DNA of 64,000 bases from assembly GCF_900184815.1 (NCBI RefSeq), contig NZ_FXXQ01000009.1, positions 1 to 64,000 of the forward strand, read 5' to 3'. Position numbers and translations under genes: made by a program. Below are positions 55,820 through 64,000 of the stretch, one piece after another. The notes under the pieces were generated by a model, which was given only the letters and a program-made list of their open reading frames with translations, was not told where the DNA came from and did no database searches. Each line of letters begins with the position of its first letter. The stretch's first letter is position 1. The DNA comes from Boseongicola aestuarii (lineage in GTDB: Bacteria; Pseudomonadota; Alphaproteobacteria; Rhodobacterales; Rhodobacteraceae).

Positions 55820-55891
55820 ATATCCGAGGCAGGTTTTCCTCGCCCGCCACTTTCTGTATGCTATGCCGAAATCAGAAAAATGAGTCATGGC

Positions 55892-57412
55892 ATGAGCATC
55901 CCGAAACCAGTCGTCCTTTGCATCCTCGACGGCTGGGGAATCAACCCCGACACCTCTGCAAACGCTCCCGCGCTGGCAGACACGCCGACCTTCGACCACA
56001 TCATGGCGACCTGCCCGAACGCGCAGCTTATCACCCACGGCCCCGACGTCGGCCTGCCCAGCGGGCAGATGGGTAACTCGGAAGTCGGCCACACCAACAT
56101 CGGCGCAGGCCGCGTGGTAGCGATGGATCTGGGCCAGATCGACCTCGCCATCGAAGACGGCAGCTTCTTCGAAAAATCGGAAATTGCGGACTTCGCGGAC
56201 GCACTCCTGAAAACCAACGGCACCGCGCACCTCATGGGCGTGGTTTCCGACGGCGGTGTCCACGGCCACCTTACTCATGTCATCGCCTCCGCCAAAGCGC
56301 TCTCGGACCGGGGCGTCCCCGTCGCGATCCACGCCGTCACCGACGGGCGCGACGTCCCACCGCAATCAGCGCTCGGTTACATGAAAACCCTTGGCGAAAA
56401 CCTCCCCACCAACGCCTTCATCGCCACCGTCAATGGCCGCTATTACGCCATGGACCGCGACACCCGATGGGACCGTGTCAGTAAAGCCTTCGATGCCATG
56501 GTCAAAGGGCAGGGGGTCCAGTCCGACACTCCTATTGCGGCCATCGAAACCTCATACGCCGCCAATACCGTTGACGAATTCATCCTGCCCACAGTCATTG
56601 CCGGTTACGACGGTATGCACGACGGCGACGGCTTCTGGTGCCTGAACTTCCGCGCCGACCGCGCCCGCGAAATTCTCAGCGCGATCGGCGATCCCAACTT
56701 CGACGCCTTCGACACCGGGCCGCGCCCGAACCTGACCGCTCGCCTCGGCATGGTCGACTATTCCGAAGCCCACAACGCTTTCATGACCACCGTCTTCCCC
56801 AAGCAGAAACTGGTTAACACGCTGGGCGAATGGGCCGCCAAACACGGCCTCAAACAATTCCGCCTCGCCGAGACCGAAAAATACCCGCACGTCACCTTCT
56901 TCCTCAATGGCGGCAAGGAAACACCCGAAGACGGCGAAGACCGCTTCATGCCGAAGTCGCCCAAAGTCGCGACCTATGACATGCAGCCCGAGATGTCCTC
57001 GGTCGAAGTCACCGACCACTTCGTCAAAGCCATTGAAGACGGCTATGACCTCATAATCGTAAACTACGCCAACCCCGACATGGTCGGTCACACCGGGGAT
57101 CTTAAAGCCGCCATGGCCGCCTGCGAAGCTGTGGATCAAGGCCTCGCGCGTGTTCTGACCGCGCTGGAAAAAGCCGTAGGCGCGATGATCGTAACCGCAG
57201 ACCACGGCAACTGCGAAACCATGGTCGACCCCGAAACCGGCGGCCCCCACACGGCCCATACGACGAACCCCGTGCCCGTCGCTGTGGTCGGCGCCCCCAA
57301 AGGCGCAACCCTCCACGATGGTCGCCTCGCTGACCTCGCACCGACCCTCCTCGACCTCCTCGGCCTCGACCTGCCGCCCGAAATGACCGGGAAAAGCCTG
57401 ATCGACCGATGA
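55892..57412 (+). CDS. gpmI: 2,3-bisphosphoglycerate-independent phosphoglycerate mutase
   Basis: A 506-residue glycolytic enzyme interconverting 3- and 2-phosphoglycerate with a bound Mn(II) pair. VVLCILDGWG, MGNSEVGHTNIGAGR (phosphoserine nucleophile), DGRDVPP, RADRAREI and TADHGNCE are intact. Two in-frame starts, ATG at 55880 and ATG at 55892, are possible; the second matches usual length. Its stop overlaps the start of the EnvC-like gene (ATGA). Confidence 0.96.
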   Translation: MSIPKPVVLCILDGWGINPDTSANAPALADTPTFDHIMATCPNAQLITHGPDVGLPSGQMGNSEVGHTNIGAGRVVAMDLGQIDLAIEDGSFFEKSEIADFADALLKTNGTAHLMGVVSDGGVHGHLTHVIASAKALSDRGVPVAIHAVTDGRDVPPQSALGYMKTLGENLPTNAFIATVNGRYYAMDRDTRWDRVSKAFDAMVKGQGVQSDTPIAAIETSYAANTVDEFILPTVIAGYDGMHDGDGFWCLNFRADRAREILSAIGDPNFDAFDTGPRPNLTARLGMVDYSEAHNAFMTTVFPKQKLVNTLGEWAAKHGLKQFRLAETEKYPHVTFFLNGGKETPEDGEDRFMPKSPKVATYDMQPEMSSVEVTDHFVKAIEDGYDLIIVNYANPDMVGHTGDLKAAMAACEAVDQGLARVLTALEKAVGAMIVTADHGNCETMVDPETGGPHTAHTTNPVPVAVVGAPKGATLHDGRLADLAPTLLDLLGLDLPPEMTGKSLIDR

Positions 57413-58512
57413 AGCACCTCGCGCTCTGCCTGACCCTCCTGATCGCACCTGCGGCCCATGCCCAAGGGTCACCCGGCGACATCGCCCGCGAGGCATCCGA
57501 TTTTCTGAACCAGGCCGCCCTCGCGCTCTCCGAGGCCGAAGGGTCGCGCGACCGCATTGCGGCACTGACCGCAACCGTACAAGCCTACGAGCGAGGCCTC
57601 ACCGCCATGCGCGAAGGCCTCCGCCGTGCCGCCCTTGAAGAGCGCGCGATCCGCTCAGACCTCGCCACTCGCGATGCCGAACTGATGCAACTCCTCACGG
57701 CCCTTCAAAGCATCGAACGCAGCGGCGGTGCGGCCCAAATCCTCCACCCCGATGGACCGCTCCCTGCCATTCGTACGGGAATGCTCGCCAGCGAACTTGT
57801 CCCGGCGCTTAACGGCCGCGCACAAGTCGTTGCCCGCGACTTATCCGGCGTGCAGGACATCATCGCGCTTCAAACCGCCGGAAAACAACAACTCGAAGAC
57901 GGCCTCGCCGGTATCCGCGCCGCGCGCCTCGCCTTGTCCCAAGCCGTGTCGAACCGCACCGACCTGCCCGAAGCGGCCTCGACCGATGCCGCGACCATGG
58001 AGGCGCTAATCAATTCCTCCGAAACGCTGGCCGCCTTTGCCGACAATTTTGCGGGCGAACCGCCTGTGACGACCCCGGCAGACACAAGCTGGAGCCTCCC
58101 CGTCGCGGGCCGCATCCTGCTCGGCTTCAACGAAGCCGACGCCGCCGGTGTGCGCCGCCCCGGTTGGGTGCTGGCGACAGAAGCAGGCGCCATCGTAACA
58201 ACACCCGCCCCGGCGACCGTGCGCTTCGCAGGAAACCTTCCCGACTTCGGAAGCGTCGTCATCCTGGAACCCCGCGCCGGAGAACTCCTGATCCTCGCCG
58301 GAGCCGACGACCTCTTCGTCACCCGCGGTCAAATCCTCGCTGAAAGCGAACCAATCGGCTTTATGGGCGGTGATTTTGCACGTGAACAAGAGAAATTGAT
58401 CGAAACGGAACAAGGCGGTGGTCAACTTGGGCGCGAAACGCTTTATATTGAGTTAAGACAAGGCCGCGAAGCCGTTGACCCTGGGTCCCGGTTCACTGGT
58501 CAGACAGATTAA
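57409..58512 (+). CDS. EnvC-like murein hydrolase activator, degenerate LytM
   Basis: A 367-residue exported protein: signal peptide MKHLALCLTLLIAPAAHAQ, a long coiled-coil (about 25-200) and a C-terminal LytM/M23-like domain. The zinc ligands of active M23 peptidases are missing: the H of the first motif and the HLH near the end are replaced (GWVLATEAGAIV and TLYIELRQ). This matches EnvC, which activates amidases rather than cutting murein. It lies between gpmI and the C-terminal processing protease, overlapping the gpmI stop by four bases (ATGA), as in related genomes. Confidence 0.85.
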   Translation: MKHLALCLTLLIAPAAHAQGSPGDIAREASDFLNQAALALSEAEGSRDRIAALTATVQAYERGLTAMREGLRRAALEERAIRSDLATRDAELMQLLTALQSIERSGGAAQILHPDGPLPAIRTGMLASELVPALNGRAQVVARDLSGVQDIIALQTAGKQQLEDGLAGIRAARLALSQAVSNRTDLPEAASTDAATMEALINSSETLAAFADNFAGEPPVTTPADTSWSLPVAGRILLGFNEADAAGVRRPGWVLATEAGAIVTTPAPATVRFAGNLPDFGSVVILEPRAGELLILAGADDLFVTRGQILAESEPIGFMGGDFAREQEKLIETEQGGGQLGRETLYIELRQGREAVDPGSRFTGQTD

Positions 58513-58521
58513 GGAACTGAA

Positions 58522-59883
58522 ATGAAAAGATTCTTTCTAGCGTCCGTAACCGGCGTCATGCTTGGCGCTGTTGTCACGACGCAAGTCGCCGGACCGCTTC
58601 TTGCTCAGGAAGCCGACCGAAAAGCCAGCGTTTACGAGCAACTTGACCTGTTTGGCGACATTTTCGAGCGGATCCGCGCGCAATACGTCGAAGAAGTCGA
58701 CGAGGCCGAGCTGATCGAAGCTGCCATCAACGGTATGCTCACATCGCTCGATCCGCACTCGTCGTTCCTGTCGCCCGATGATGCCGCCGACATGCGCGTG
58801 CAGACCCGTGGCGAATTTGGCGGCCTCGGTATCGAAGTCACCCAGGAAGAGGGCTTTGTGAAAGTCGTCTCGCCCATTGACGACACCCCCGCCGATCAGG
58901 CCGGAATCGAAGCGGGCGACTTCATAACCCACGTTGACGGCGAAAGCGTGCTTGGCCTCGGCCTCGATCAGGCCGTAGAAATGATGCGCGGCCCCGTTGG
59001 CAGCGAGATCATCATCACCGTGGTGCGCGAAGGCTCGCCTGAACCCTTCGACGTATCGATCATCCGCGACATCATCACTCTGACAGCCGTGCGCTCACGC
59101 ATCGTCGGCGAAACCATCGTGCTGCGCCTGTCGACCTTCAGCGACCAGACCTACCCATCCATGGCCGAACAACTCCAAGAGCGCGTCGACGAACTCGGCG
59201 GCTTTGACAACGTGAACGGGTTCGTCATCGACCTGCGCAACAATCCGGGCGGCCTTCTCAATCAGGCCGTGATGGTCTCCGACGCCTTCCTTGACGCCGG
59301 TGAAATCGTCTCAACCCGTGGCCGCGACCCGCAAGACGGTGATCGCTTCAACGCACAGGAAGGCGATCTGGCCAAAGGCAAACCCATGGTCGTGCTGATC
59401 AACGGCGGCTCTGCCTCGGCTTCCGAGATCGTCGCAGGCGCGCTTCAGGACCATCGCCGCGCCATCGTCGTCGGCACCAAAAGCTTCGGCAAAGGCTCGG
59501 TCCAGACGGTCATGCCGCTTCGGGGCGAAGGTGCGATGCGCCTGACAACCGCGCGCTACTACACGCCGTCGGGTCGCTCGATCCAGGCGCTGGGCGTTTC
59601 GCCAGACATCATCGTCGCCCAGCCCCCGCAGCGCGAAGTAGAAGAAGAGGACACGCCTCAGCGCGGTGCCCGTTCCGAAGCGGATCTGCGCGGCAGCCTC
59701 GGCAATGACAGTCTGACCGAAGAAGAACGCCGCCTGATCGAAGAGGATCGCGCCAAGGCCGAAGCTTCGGCCAACTTGCGTGAACTGGATTACCAGTTGG
59801 CCTATGCTGTTGATATCCTTAAAGGTATCTCAGCGCTCGGCCCTGAATACGCGGCGGCACTGGCGGCACAAAAAGCCAACTGA
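58522..59883 (+). CDS. ctpA: Carboxy-terminal processing protease (S41)
   Basis: A 453-residue periplasmic serine protease: N-terminal signal or anchor (FFLASVTGVMLGAVVT), a PDZ domain around 90-170 (GGLGIEVTQEEGFVKVVSPIDDTPA) and the S41 catalytic domain with S299 (GGSASASEI) and K324 (SFGKG). The Ser-Lys spacing of 25 matches the Tsp/Prc and CtpA families. The coupling with the EnvC-like gene (nine bases apart) suggests a shared role in envelope and murein hydrolase control. A strong terminator follows. Confidence 0.92.
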   Translation: MKRFFLASVTGVMLGAVVTTQVAGPLLAQEADRKASVYEQLDLFGDIFERIRAQYVEEVDEAELIEAAINGMLTSLDPHSSFLSPDDAADMRVQTRGEFGGLGIEVTQEEGFVKVVSPIDDTPADQAGIEAGDFITHVDGESVLGLGLDQAVEMMRGPVGSEIIITVVREGSPEPFDVSIIRDIITLTAVRSRIVGETIVLRLSTFSDQTYPSMAEQLQERVDELGGFDNVNGFVIDLRNNPGGLLNQAVMVSDAFLDAGEIVSTRGRDPQDGDRFNAQEGDLAKGKPMVVLINGGSASASEIVAGALQDHRRAIVVGTKSFGKGSVQTVMPLRGEGAMRLTTARYYTPSGRSIQALGVSPDIIVAQPPQREVEEEDTPQRGARSEADLRGSLGNDSLTEEERRLIEEDRAKAEASANLRELDYQLAYAVDILKGISALGPEYAAALAAQKAN

Positions 59884-59904
59884 GCCCACCCTCGGGTCAC
59901 TGTG

Positions 59905-59938
59905 AAAACCGGCGCGCCCCCTCGCGCCGGTTTTTTTT
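59905..59938 (+). terminator. Rho-independent terminator after the S41 protease gene
   Basis: AAAACCGGCGCG, six-base loop, CGCGCCGGTTTT followed by more T residues: a twelve-base-pair stem ending in an eight-T run, 21 bases beyond the stop codon. Confidence 0.92.
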
Positions 59939-60044
59939 GGTCATTGCGTGGAATTCCAACATTCCTGTATGAGACCTGTTCAAATTTCCGCCATGTTACC
60001 CGCAGGCTTTCCCCGCTAGGGTCAGCCGAAGAGGAAGCAACACC

Positions 60045-60974
60045 ATGTCCACAATCGTCGAAGTCGAAAATGTCACGAAAGTCTATCTGGGCGGCTTCGA
60101 GGCTCTGAAAGACACCAGCCTCAAAATCGAAGAGGGCGAAATCCTGGCGCTGCTCGGGCCGAACGGCGCTGGCAAGACCACGCTGATCTCGACGATCTGC
60201 GGCCTCTCCGTGCCCACCTCCGGCCAGATCCGCGTCGGCGGCCACGATGTCGTCACCGACTTCCGCGCAGCGCGCAAACTCATCGGCCTCGTCCCGCAGG
60301 AAATCAACCTCGAACCCTTCGAATTCGTGATCAATACGGTGCGCTTCTCGCGCGGCCTCTTCGGCAAATCCCGCAACGATGCGCTACTTGAAAGCATCCT
60401 GCGCGACCTTTCGCTCTGGGACAAGAAAGACTCCCGCATCTCCGCGCTCTCGGGCGGCATGAAACGCCGCGTCCTCATCGCCAAGGCACTTGCCCACGAA
60501 CCCCGCGTTCTGTTCCTCGATGAACCGACCGCAGGCGTCGACGTGGAACTCAGAAAAGACATGTGGGCGCTGGTCGACCGCTTGCGGCAGGACGGCGTGA
60601 CGATCATCCTGACAACCCACTACATCGAAGAAGCCGAGGCCATCGCCGACCGCGTCGGCATCATCAACAAGGGCGAAATCCTCCTCGTCGAGGACAAGAA
60701 AGACCTGATCTCGCGCATGGGCCGCAAGGAAATGCGCATCGAACTCACCGAAACAATCGCCCAAATTCCCGATAGCCTCGCGAGCTACGATCTGACCCGC
60801 GTCGATGACGGCGCAGCCCTTGTGTACGCCTATAACACTCGTGGTGAACGCACCGGCATCACCTCGCTTCTCAAGGATCTTCAGGCCGCGGGCCTCGGCC
60901 TGAAGGACATCCAGACCAACCAAAGCTCGCTCGAAGACATCTTCGTTACCCTCGTGCAGGAGGCTACTCCATGA
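60045..60974 (+). CDS. ABC-2 exporter ATP-binding protein
   Basis: A 309-residue ATPase of the drug/polysaccharide-export (NodI/DrrA-like) group. Walker [10 protein letters not shown], signature [15 protein letters not shown], Walker [13 protein letters not shown] and the switch [15 protein letters not shown] are intact; the C-terminal extension (about 225-309) is typical of this group. GAGGAAG precedes the ATG. Its stop overlaps the permease start (ATGA), so the two form one transporter; the substrate is unknown. Confidence 0.92.
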   Translation: MSTIVEVENVTKVYLGGFEALKDTSLKIEEGEILALLGPNGAGKTTLISTICGLSVPTSGQIRVGGHDVVTDFRAARKLIGLVPQEINLEPFEFVINTVRFSRGLFGKSRNDALLESILRDLSLWDKKDSRISALSGGMKRRVLIAKALAHEPRVLFLDEPTAGVDVELRKDMWALVDRLRQDGVTIILTTHYIEEAEAIADRVGIINKGEILLVEDKKDLISRMGRKEMRIELTETIAQIPDSLASYDLTRVDDGAALVYAYNTRGERTGITSLLKDLQAAGLGLKDIQTNQSSLEDIFVTLVQEATP

Positions 60975-61747
60975 ACGTGACCGACATGAACTGGAACGGC
61001 ATCCGCGCAATTTACCGCTTTGAAATGGCGCGCTTCTTCCGGTCAATCATCCAGTCGATCGTCTCGCCGGTCCTGTCGACCTCACTCTATTTCGTCGTTT
61101 TCGGAGCCGCCATCGGCAGCCGCATCGACGAGGTCGAAGGCGTCAGCTACGGCGCGTTCATCGTACCCGGCCTCATCATGCTGTCGGTCCTCACGCAAAG
61201 CCTGCAAAACGCCAGCTTCGGCATCTATTTCCCGAAATTCATCGGCACGATCTATGAAATCCTTTCGGCCCCGATCTCGTCTCTGGAAATCGTGATCGGC
61301 TACGTCGGCGCCGCCGCCACCAAAGCCATGCTCATTGGCTCCATAATCCTCGGCACCTCGTTCTTTTTCGTCGACATATCGATCCAACACCCGTTCTGGA
61401 TGCTCGCCTTCCTCATGCTTACCTGCGTGTCGTTCTCGCTCATGGGCTTCATCATCGGCATCTGGGCGAAAAGCTTCGAACAACTGAACCTCGTCCCGCT
61501 TCTGGTGGTCACACCTCTGGTCTTCCTCGGCGGCTCATTCTATTCGATCACCATGCTGCCTCCGATCTGGCAAACGATCTCGCTGTTCAATCCGGTGCTC
61601 TACCTCGTCTCGGGCTTCCGCTGGTCCTTCTTCGGCACATCCGATGTCCCGGTCGTTGCCAGCCTTATCGCCATCACGGCCTTCACAGCCCTCGGCCTTG
61701 CCATCGTCTGGTGGATCTTCCGCACCGGCTACCGCCTCAAAGCCTGA
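60971..61747 (+). CDS. ABC-2 type exporter permease
   Basis: A 258-residue integral membrane protein with six hydrophobic segments and the ABC-2 signature near the end ([17 protein letters not shown], preceded by [21 protein letters not shown]). It pairs with the upstream ATPase, overlapping it by four bases. The pattern resembles the NodJ/YadH-type permeases of drug, lipid or polysaccharide exporters. Confidence 0.9.
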   Translation: MNVTDMNWNGIRAIYRFEMARFFRSIIQSIVSPVLSTSLYFVVFGAAIGSRIDEVEGVSYGAFIVPGLIMLSVLTQSLQNASFGIYFPKFIGTIYEILSAPISSLEIVIGYVGAAATKAMLIGSIILGTSFFFVDISIQHPFWMLAFLMLTCVSFSLMGFIIGIWAKSFEQLNLVPLLVVTPLVFLGGSFYSITMLPPIWQTISLFNPVLYLVSGFRWSFFGTSDVPVVASLIAITAFTALGLAIVWWIFRTGYRLKA

Positions 61748-61775
61748 CGCATCTACCTGACTAATAGCCAAAAAT

Positions 61776-61845
61776 AGCCGCTTCTTCTTGGTCCAAATAT
61801 CCCGGGGGGGAGGCGTCAGCCGGGGGGGATGCCCCCCCACCAGCG
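61776..61845 (-). repeat. Dispersed CCCGGGATATTT repeat, copy 2 (inverted)
   Basis: Minus strand: GGGGGGCATCCCCCC hairpin, then GGCTGACGCCTCCCCCCCG, GGATATTTGGACCAAGAAGA and AGC. It shares the CCCCCCGGGATATTT core and the CAA-n-AGAAGAAG tail with the copy at 22889-22945, in the opposite orientation on the chromosome. Confidence 0.6.
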
Positions 61846-61926
61846 GCGTCCGAAGTTGCCACATTAACCCACTCAACACACCATCGTCACTTGTTGCCGC
61901 CCATCGGACGTCCTACATCGCCTTTC

Positions 61927-62727
61927 ATGAAAAGATTTATCCCCTTCATGAAATCGTCGCCCACGGTCTCGGTGCTCCGCCTGCAGGGGATCATCGCCGC
62001 TCAGGCGCGCGGGGCGGCTCTGAATGACGCCAGCCTCGCCAGCATGATCGAAAAGGCCTTCACCAAAGGCAAACCCGACGCCGTGGCGCTCCTGATCAAT
62101 TCTCCGGGTGGCAGCCCAACGCAATCCTCGCTCATCGCCGCCCGCATCCGCCGTCTGGCCGAGGAAAAGAAGGTCAAGACCTACGCCTTCGTCGAAGACG
62201 TCGCGGCGTCGGGCGGCTATTACATCGCAGCGGCCGCCGATGAGATCTGGGTCGACCGCCACTCGGTCATCGGTTCCATCGGCGTGATCTCTGCTGGCTT
62301 CGGCTTCACCGACCTGATCCAACGCTACGGCATCGAACGCAGGGTCTATACGGCAGGTAAATCCAAATCCATGCTCGACCCGTTCCGCCCCGAAAACCCC
62401 GATGACGTCAAACGCCTCAAAGCCCTTCAGGAACATATCCACCTGGGCTTCATTGACCACGTCAAAACCCGCCGCGGTGCGCGTCTGAACACCGCGATCG
62501 AACTCTTCGCCGGTGACATCTGGGTCGGAGACAGCGGCCTTGAAACAGGCCTCATCGACGGTGTGGGCCACGTCGTTCCGAAAATGAAAGAGGTGTTCGG
62601 CGACAAGGTGAAATTCCGCGTCTATCAACAGAAAAAGCCGCTGCTCGGCCGCCTAGGTGCACAGGTCACCGACGACGCCCTCAGTGCTGTTGAAGATCGC
62701 CTCGCATACGCGCGCTTCGGACTCTGA
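61927..62727 (+). CDS. S49 family serine peptidase (SppA/SohB-type)
   Basis: A 266-residue small SppA-like peptidase. The catalytic serine S95 is in VAASGGYY and the lysine K147 in AGKSKSMLDPF, 52 residues apart as in the short SppA group; NSPGGSPTQSS and GSIGVISAGFGF are also typical. It has no transmembrane segment in the sequence chosen, so it may be membrane-associated or cytosolic-side. The ATG at 61927 is preferred; a longer frame to 61891 is possible. It is followed by a 55-residue gene and a Ca/Na antiporter. Confidence 0.88.
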   Translation: MKRFIPFMKSSPTVSVLRLQGIIAAQARGAALNDASLASMIEKAFTKGKPDAVALLINSPGGSPTQSSLIAARIRRLAEEKKVKTYAFVEDVAASGGYYIAAAADEIWVDRHSVIGSIGVISAGFGFTDLIQRYGIERRVYTAGKSKSMLDPFRPENPDDVKRLKALQEHIHLGFIDHVKTRRGARLNTAIELFAGDIWVGDSGLETGLIDGVGHVVPKMKEVFGDKVKFRVYQQKKPLLGRLGAQVTDDALSAVEDRLAYARFGL

Positions 62728-62735
62728 GCGCCAGC

Positions 62736-62903
62736 ATGATACTCAAGATCGTCACACTCTTCCTCGTCGTCATCGCCGTCCTAGGCATGTTTGGAAAACT
62801 CCGCTGGATCCTGCCGTGGAAGAACCGTCTGGCCAGCGACAAATGCAGACATTGCGGTCGCCATCGCATAGGCAAAAGTCCTTGCCCCTGCGGGAAAGCC
62901 TGA
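62736..62903 (+). CDS. Small membrane-anchored zinc-ribbon-like protein
   Basis: A 55-residue protein just after the S49 peptidase gene (eight bases apart) and three bases before the antiporter ATG. An N-terminal hydrophobic helix (MILKIVTLFLVVIAVLGMF) is followed by a basic region and two cysteine pairs: CRHCG and, after eleven residues, CPCG. The four cysteines could bind zinc on the cytosolic side. Too short for a usual gene finder, but tight spacing and good codon use in the operon support it. Function unknown. Confidence 0.75.
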   Translation: MILKIVTLFLVVIAVLGMFGKLRWILPWKNRLASDKCRHCGRHRIGKSPCPCGKA

Positions 62904-62906
62904 CGC

Positions 62907-63851
62907 ATGGAATTTCTTTTCGCGGCGATCGGACTGTTGATCCTGCTTCTCGCAGGTGACCTTCTGGTGCGCGGAGCCGTCAATTCCTCGCTGCGCCTTG
63001 GCCTGCCTGCACTGATCGTCAGTCTGACGATCGTCGCCTTCGGGACGTCGGCCCCCGAACTGCTGATCTCGATCGAGGCAATCAAGTACGACGCCGCAGG
63101 CCTTGCCCTTGGTAACGTCGTCGGCTCGAACACCGCCAATATCCTGCTAGTCCTCGGCGTGCCCGCGATCATTTCAACGCTGGACACCGCCGACTGCAAT
63201 ACCCGCAAAAGCTATGTCACCATGCTGCTGGCCAGCGTCATCTTCATCGCCATGGCCTTTGTTGGCCCGTTTACATGGGTCCACGGCGTCATCCTTCTGA
63301 CGCTCTTGGCGCTGATCCTTGGGGATCAGGCGCGCGAAGCACTGGCCCACCGCCGCTCGCTGGCGGCGATGGAAGAGGACCTCGAAGGCGTCGACCCCGA
63401 TATGCCGTGGTGGAAGATCGGCATCTTTCTGGTCCTCGGCCTCATCGGTCTGCCACTGGGCGCGGACATCTTCGTCGATGCCTCGCTGATCATCGCCAAG
63501 AACTTCGGCGTCTCCGACAGTGTCATCGGCCTCACTCTCGTCGCGCTCGGCACCTCGCTTCCCGAACTGGCGACCACCGTCATGGCCGCGATCCGGCGTC
63601 AGGCAGACGTCGCACTTGGCAACGTCATCGGATCGAACATGTTCAACCTTCTGGGCATCATCGGCGTCGCCAGCATCTTCGGGGATATCCCTGTCGATAC
63701 GTCCTTCCTGACCTTCGACCTCTGGGTGATGCTCGGCGCCTCGCTCCTGATTGCGCCCTTCGTCTTTTCAAACACCCGCAACATGACCCGCCGCTGGGGG
63801 GCAGCACTTTGCGCCGCCTACTTTGGCTATATCTGGATGCTTATACATTGA
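62907..63851 (+). CDS. Calcium/sodium antiporter (CaCA family)
   Basis: A 314-residue inner-membrane protein with two homologous halves of five hydrophobic segments. The alpha-repeats are visible: IVAFGTSAPELLISIEAI with GNVVGSNTANI in the first half, and LVALGTSLPELATTVMAA with GNVIGSNMFN in the second, the ion-binding glutamates included (APELL, LPELA). It resembles YrbG-type exchangers. It ends by overlapping the SDR gene start. Confidence 0.93.
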   Translation: MEFLFAAIGLLILLLAGDLLVRGAVNSSLRLGLPALIVSLTIVAFGTSAPELLISIEAIKYDAAGLALGNVVGSNTANILLVLGVPAIISTLDTADCNTRKSYVTMLLASVIFIAMAFVGPFTWVHGVILLTLLALILGDQAREALAHRRSLAAMEEDLEGVDPDMPWWKIGIFLVLGLIGLPLGADIFVDASLIIAKNFGVSDSVIGLTLVALGTSLPELATTVMAAIRRQADVALGNVIGSNMFNLLGIIGVASIFGDIPVDTSFLTFDLWVMLGASLLIAPFVFSNTRNMTRRWGAALCAAYFGYIWMLIH

Positions 63852-64000
63852 CCCAAGCTGCCCTCGTCACAGGCGCCGGAAAACGGCTCGGACGCGCCAT
63901 GGCGCTCTCCCTCGCAAAACGCGGCTTCGACGTAGCCGTGCACTACAACGGTTCGGCTGAAGCCGCCGAAGACGTCGCGACGCAGATTCGCGCCATGGGC
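63848..64000 (+). CDS. SDR-family oxidoreductase, 5' part only (cut by window edge)
   Basis: From the TTG at 63848 the first 51 residues read ALVTGAGKRLGRAMALSLAKRGFDVAVHYN, the TGxxxGxG-type NAD(P)-binding Rossmann start of short-chain dehydrogenases/reductases. The start overlaps the antiporter stop by four bases, so the gene is in the same operon. The catalytic YxxxK and the rest lie beyond the window. Confidence 0.85.
   Translation, partial: MTQAALVTGAGKRLGRAMALSLAKRGFDVAVHYNGSAEAAEDVATQIRAMG

Overview
The window comes from the chromosome of a marine alphaproteobacterium, most likely a Rhodobacteraceae (Roseobacter-group) species. The evidence is gene content and order seen directly: era–DUF1491–recO; a long-form acyl-CoA dehydrogenase matching (2S)-methylsuccinyl-CoA dehydrogenase of the ethylmalonyl-CoA pathway; rsmB–heparinase-like–purH–lspA–DUF3035–two M16 peptidases; gpmI–EnvC-like–CtpA; and dispersed intergenic repeats typical of that group.

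There are two halves. Bases 1 to about 21,090 are accessory. They start inside an IS110-type element read leftward (only the first 14 codons and its upstream end are present). A patchwork of small or hypothetical genes follows (4-TM protein, ankyrin-repeat protein, secreted proteins, histidine phosphatase, luciferase-like oxidoreductase), separated by copies of a REP-like hairpin. From 6.0 to 15.0 kb lies a compact catabolic operon: TPR/LuxR-type regulator, Asp/Glu-hydantoin racemase-like protein, polyamine-type ABC importer (two permeases, Tat-exported binding protein, ATPase), hydantoinase/oxoprolinase and a DUF917 (S-methyl-thiohydantoin desulfurase-like) protein. I infer import and breakdown of a hydantoin- or thiohydantoin-type compound. 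From 15.3 to 20.7 kb two diverged direct repeats of about 240 bp bracket a chimeric ORF (MvaI/BcnI-nuclease fragment joined to a serine-recombinase tail), a small putative lipoprotein behind two TGAACA-N-TGTTCA operators, and a fused LplT–Aas lysophospholipid transporter/acyltransferase/acyl-ACP synthetase. The accessory half ends at a breakpoint near 21.09 kb, where a 5' patatin fragment abuts a 5' thermonuclease-like fragment on the other strand.

Bases 21.1 to 64.0 kb are a GC-rich core chromosome. Regions: era–DUF1491–recO; mcd (minus); a GDPD-like protein lacking key metal ligands; groES–groEL with CIRCE and terminator; TraB/GumN; pnp, rpsO, DUF1643, truB, DUF2233 and rbfA all on the minus strand but interrupted by plus-strand genes (membrane protein, PCu(A)C chaperone, GH13 alpha-glucosidase, RTX protein); dapB; rsmB, heparinase-like, purH, lspA, DUF3035 and the M16 pair; a circularly permuted ATP-grasp/alpha-E/transglutaminase operon; a solitary ligase-associated exonuclease; gpmI–EnvC–CtpA; an ABC-2 exporter; an S49 peptidase; a 55-aa zinc-ribbon-like gene; a Ca/Na antiporter; and the start of an SDR gene cut by the window end. 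No tRNA, rRNA or CRISPR was found. All family assignments are by recognition of sequence motifs, not by a database search.
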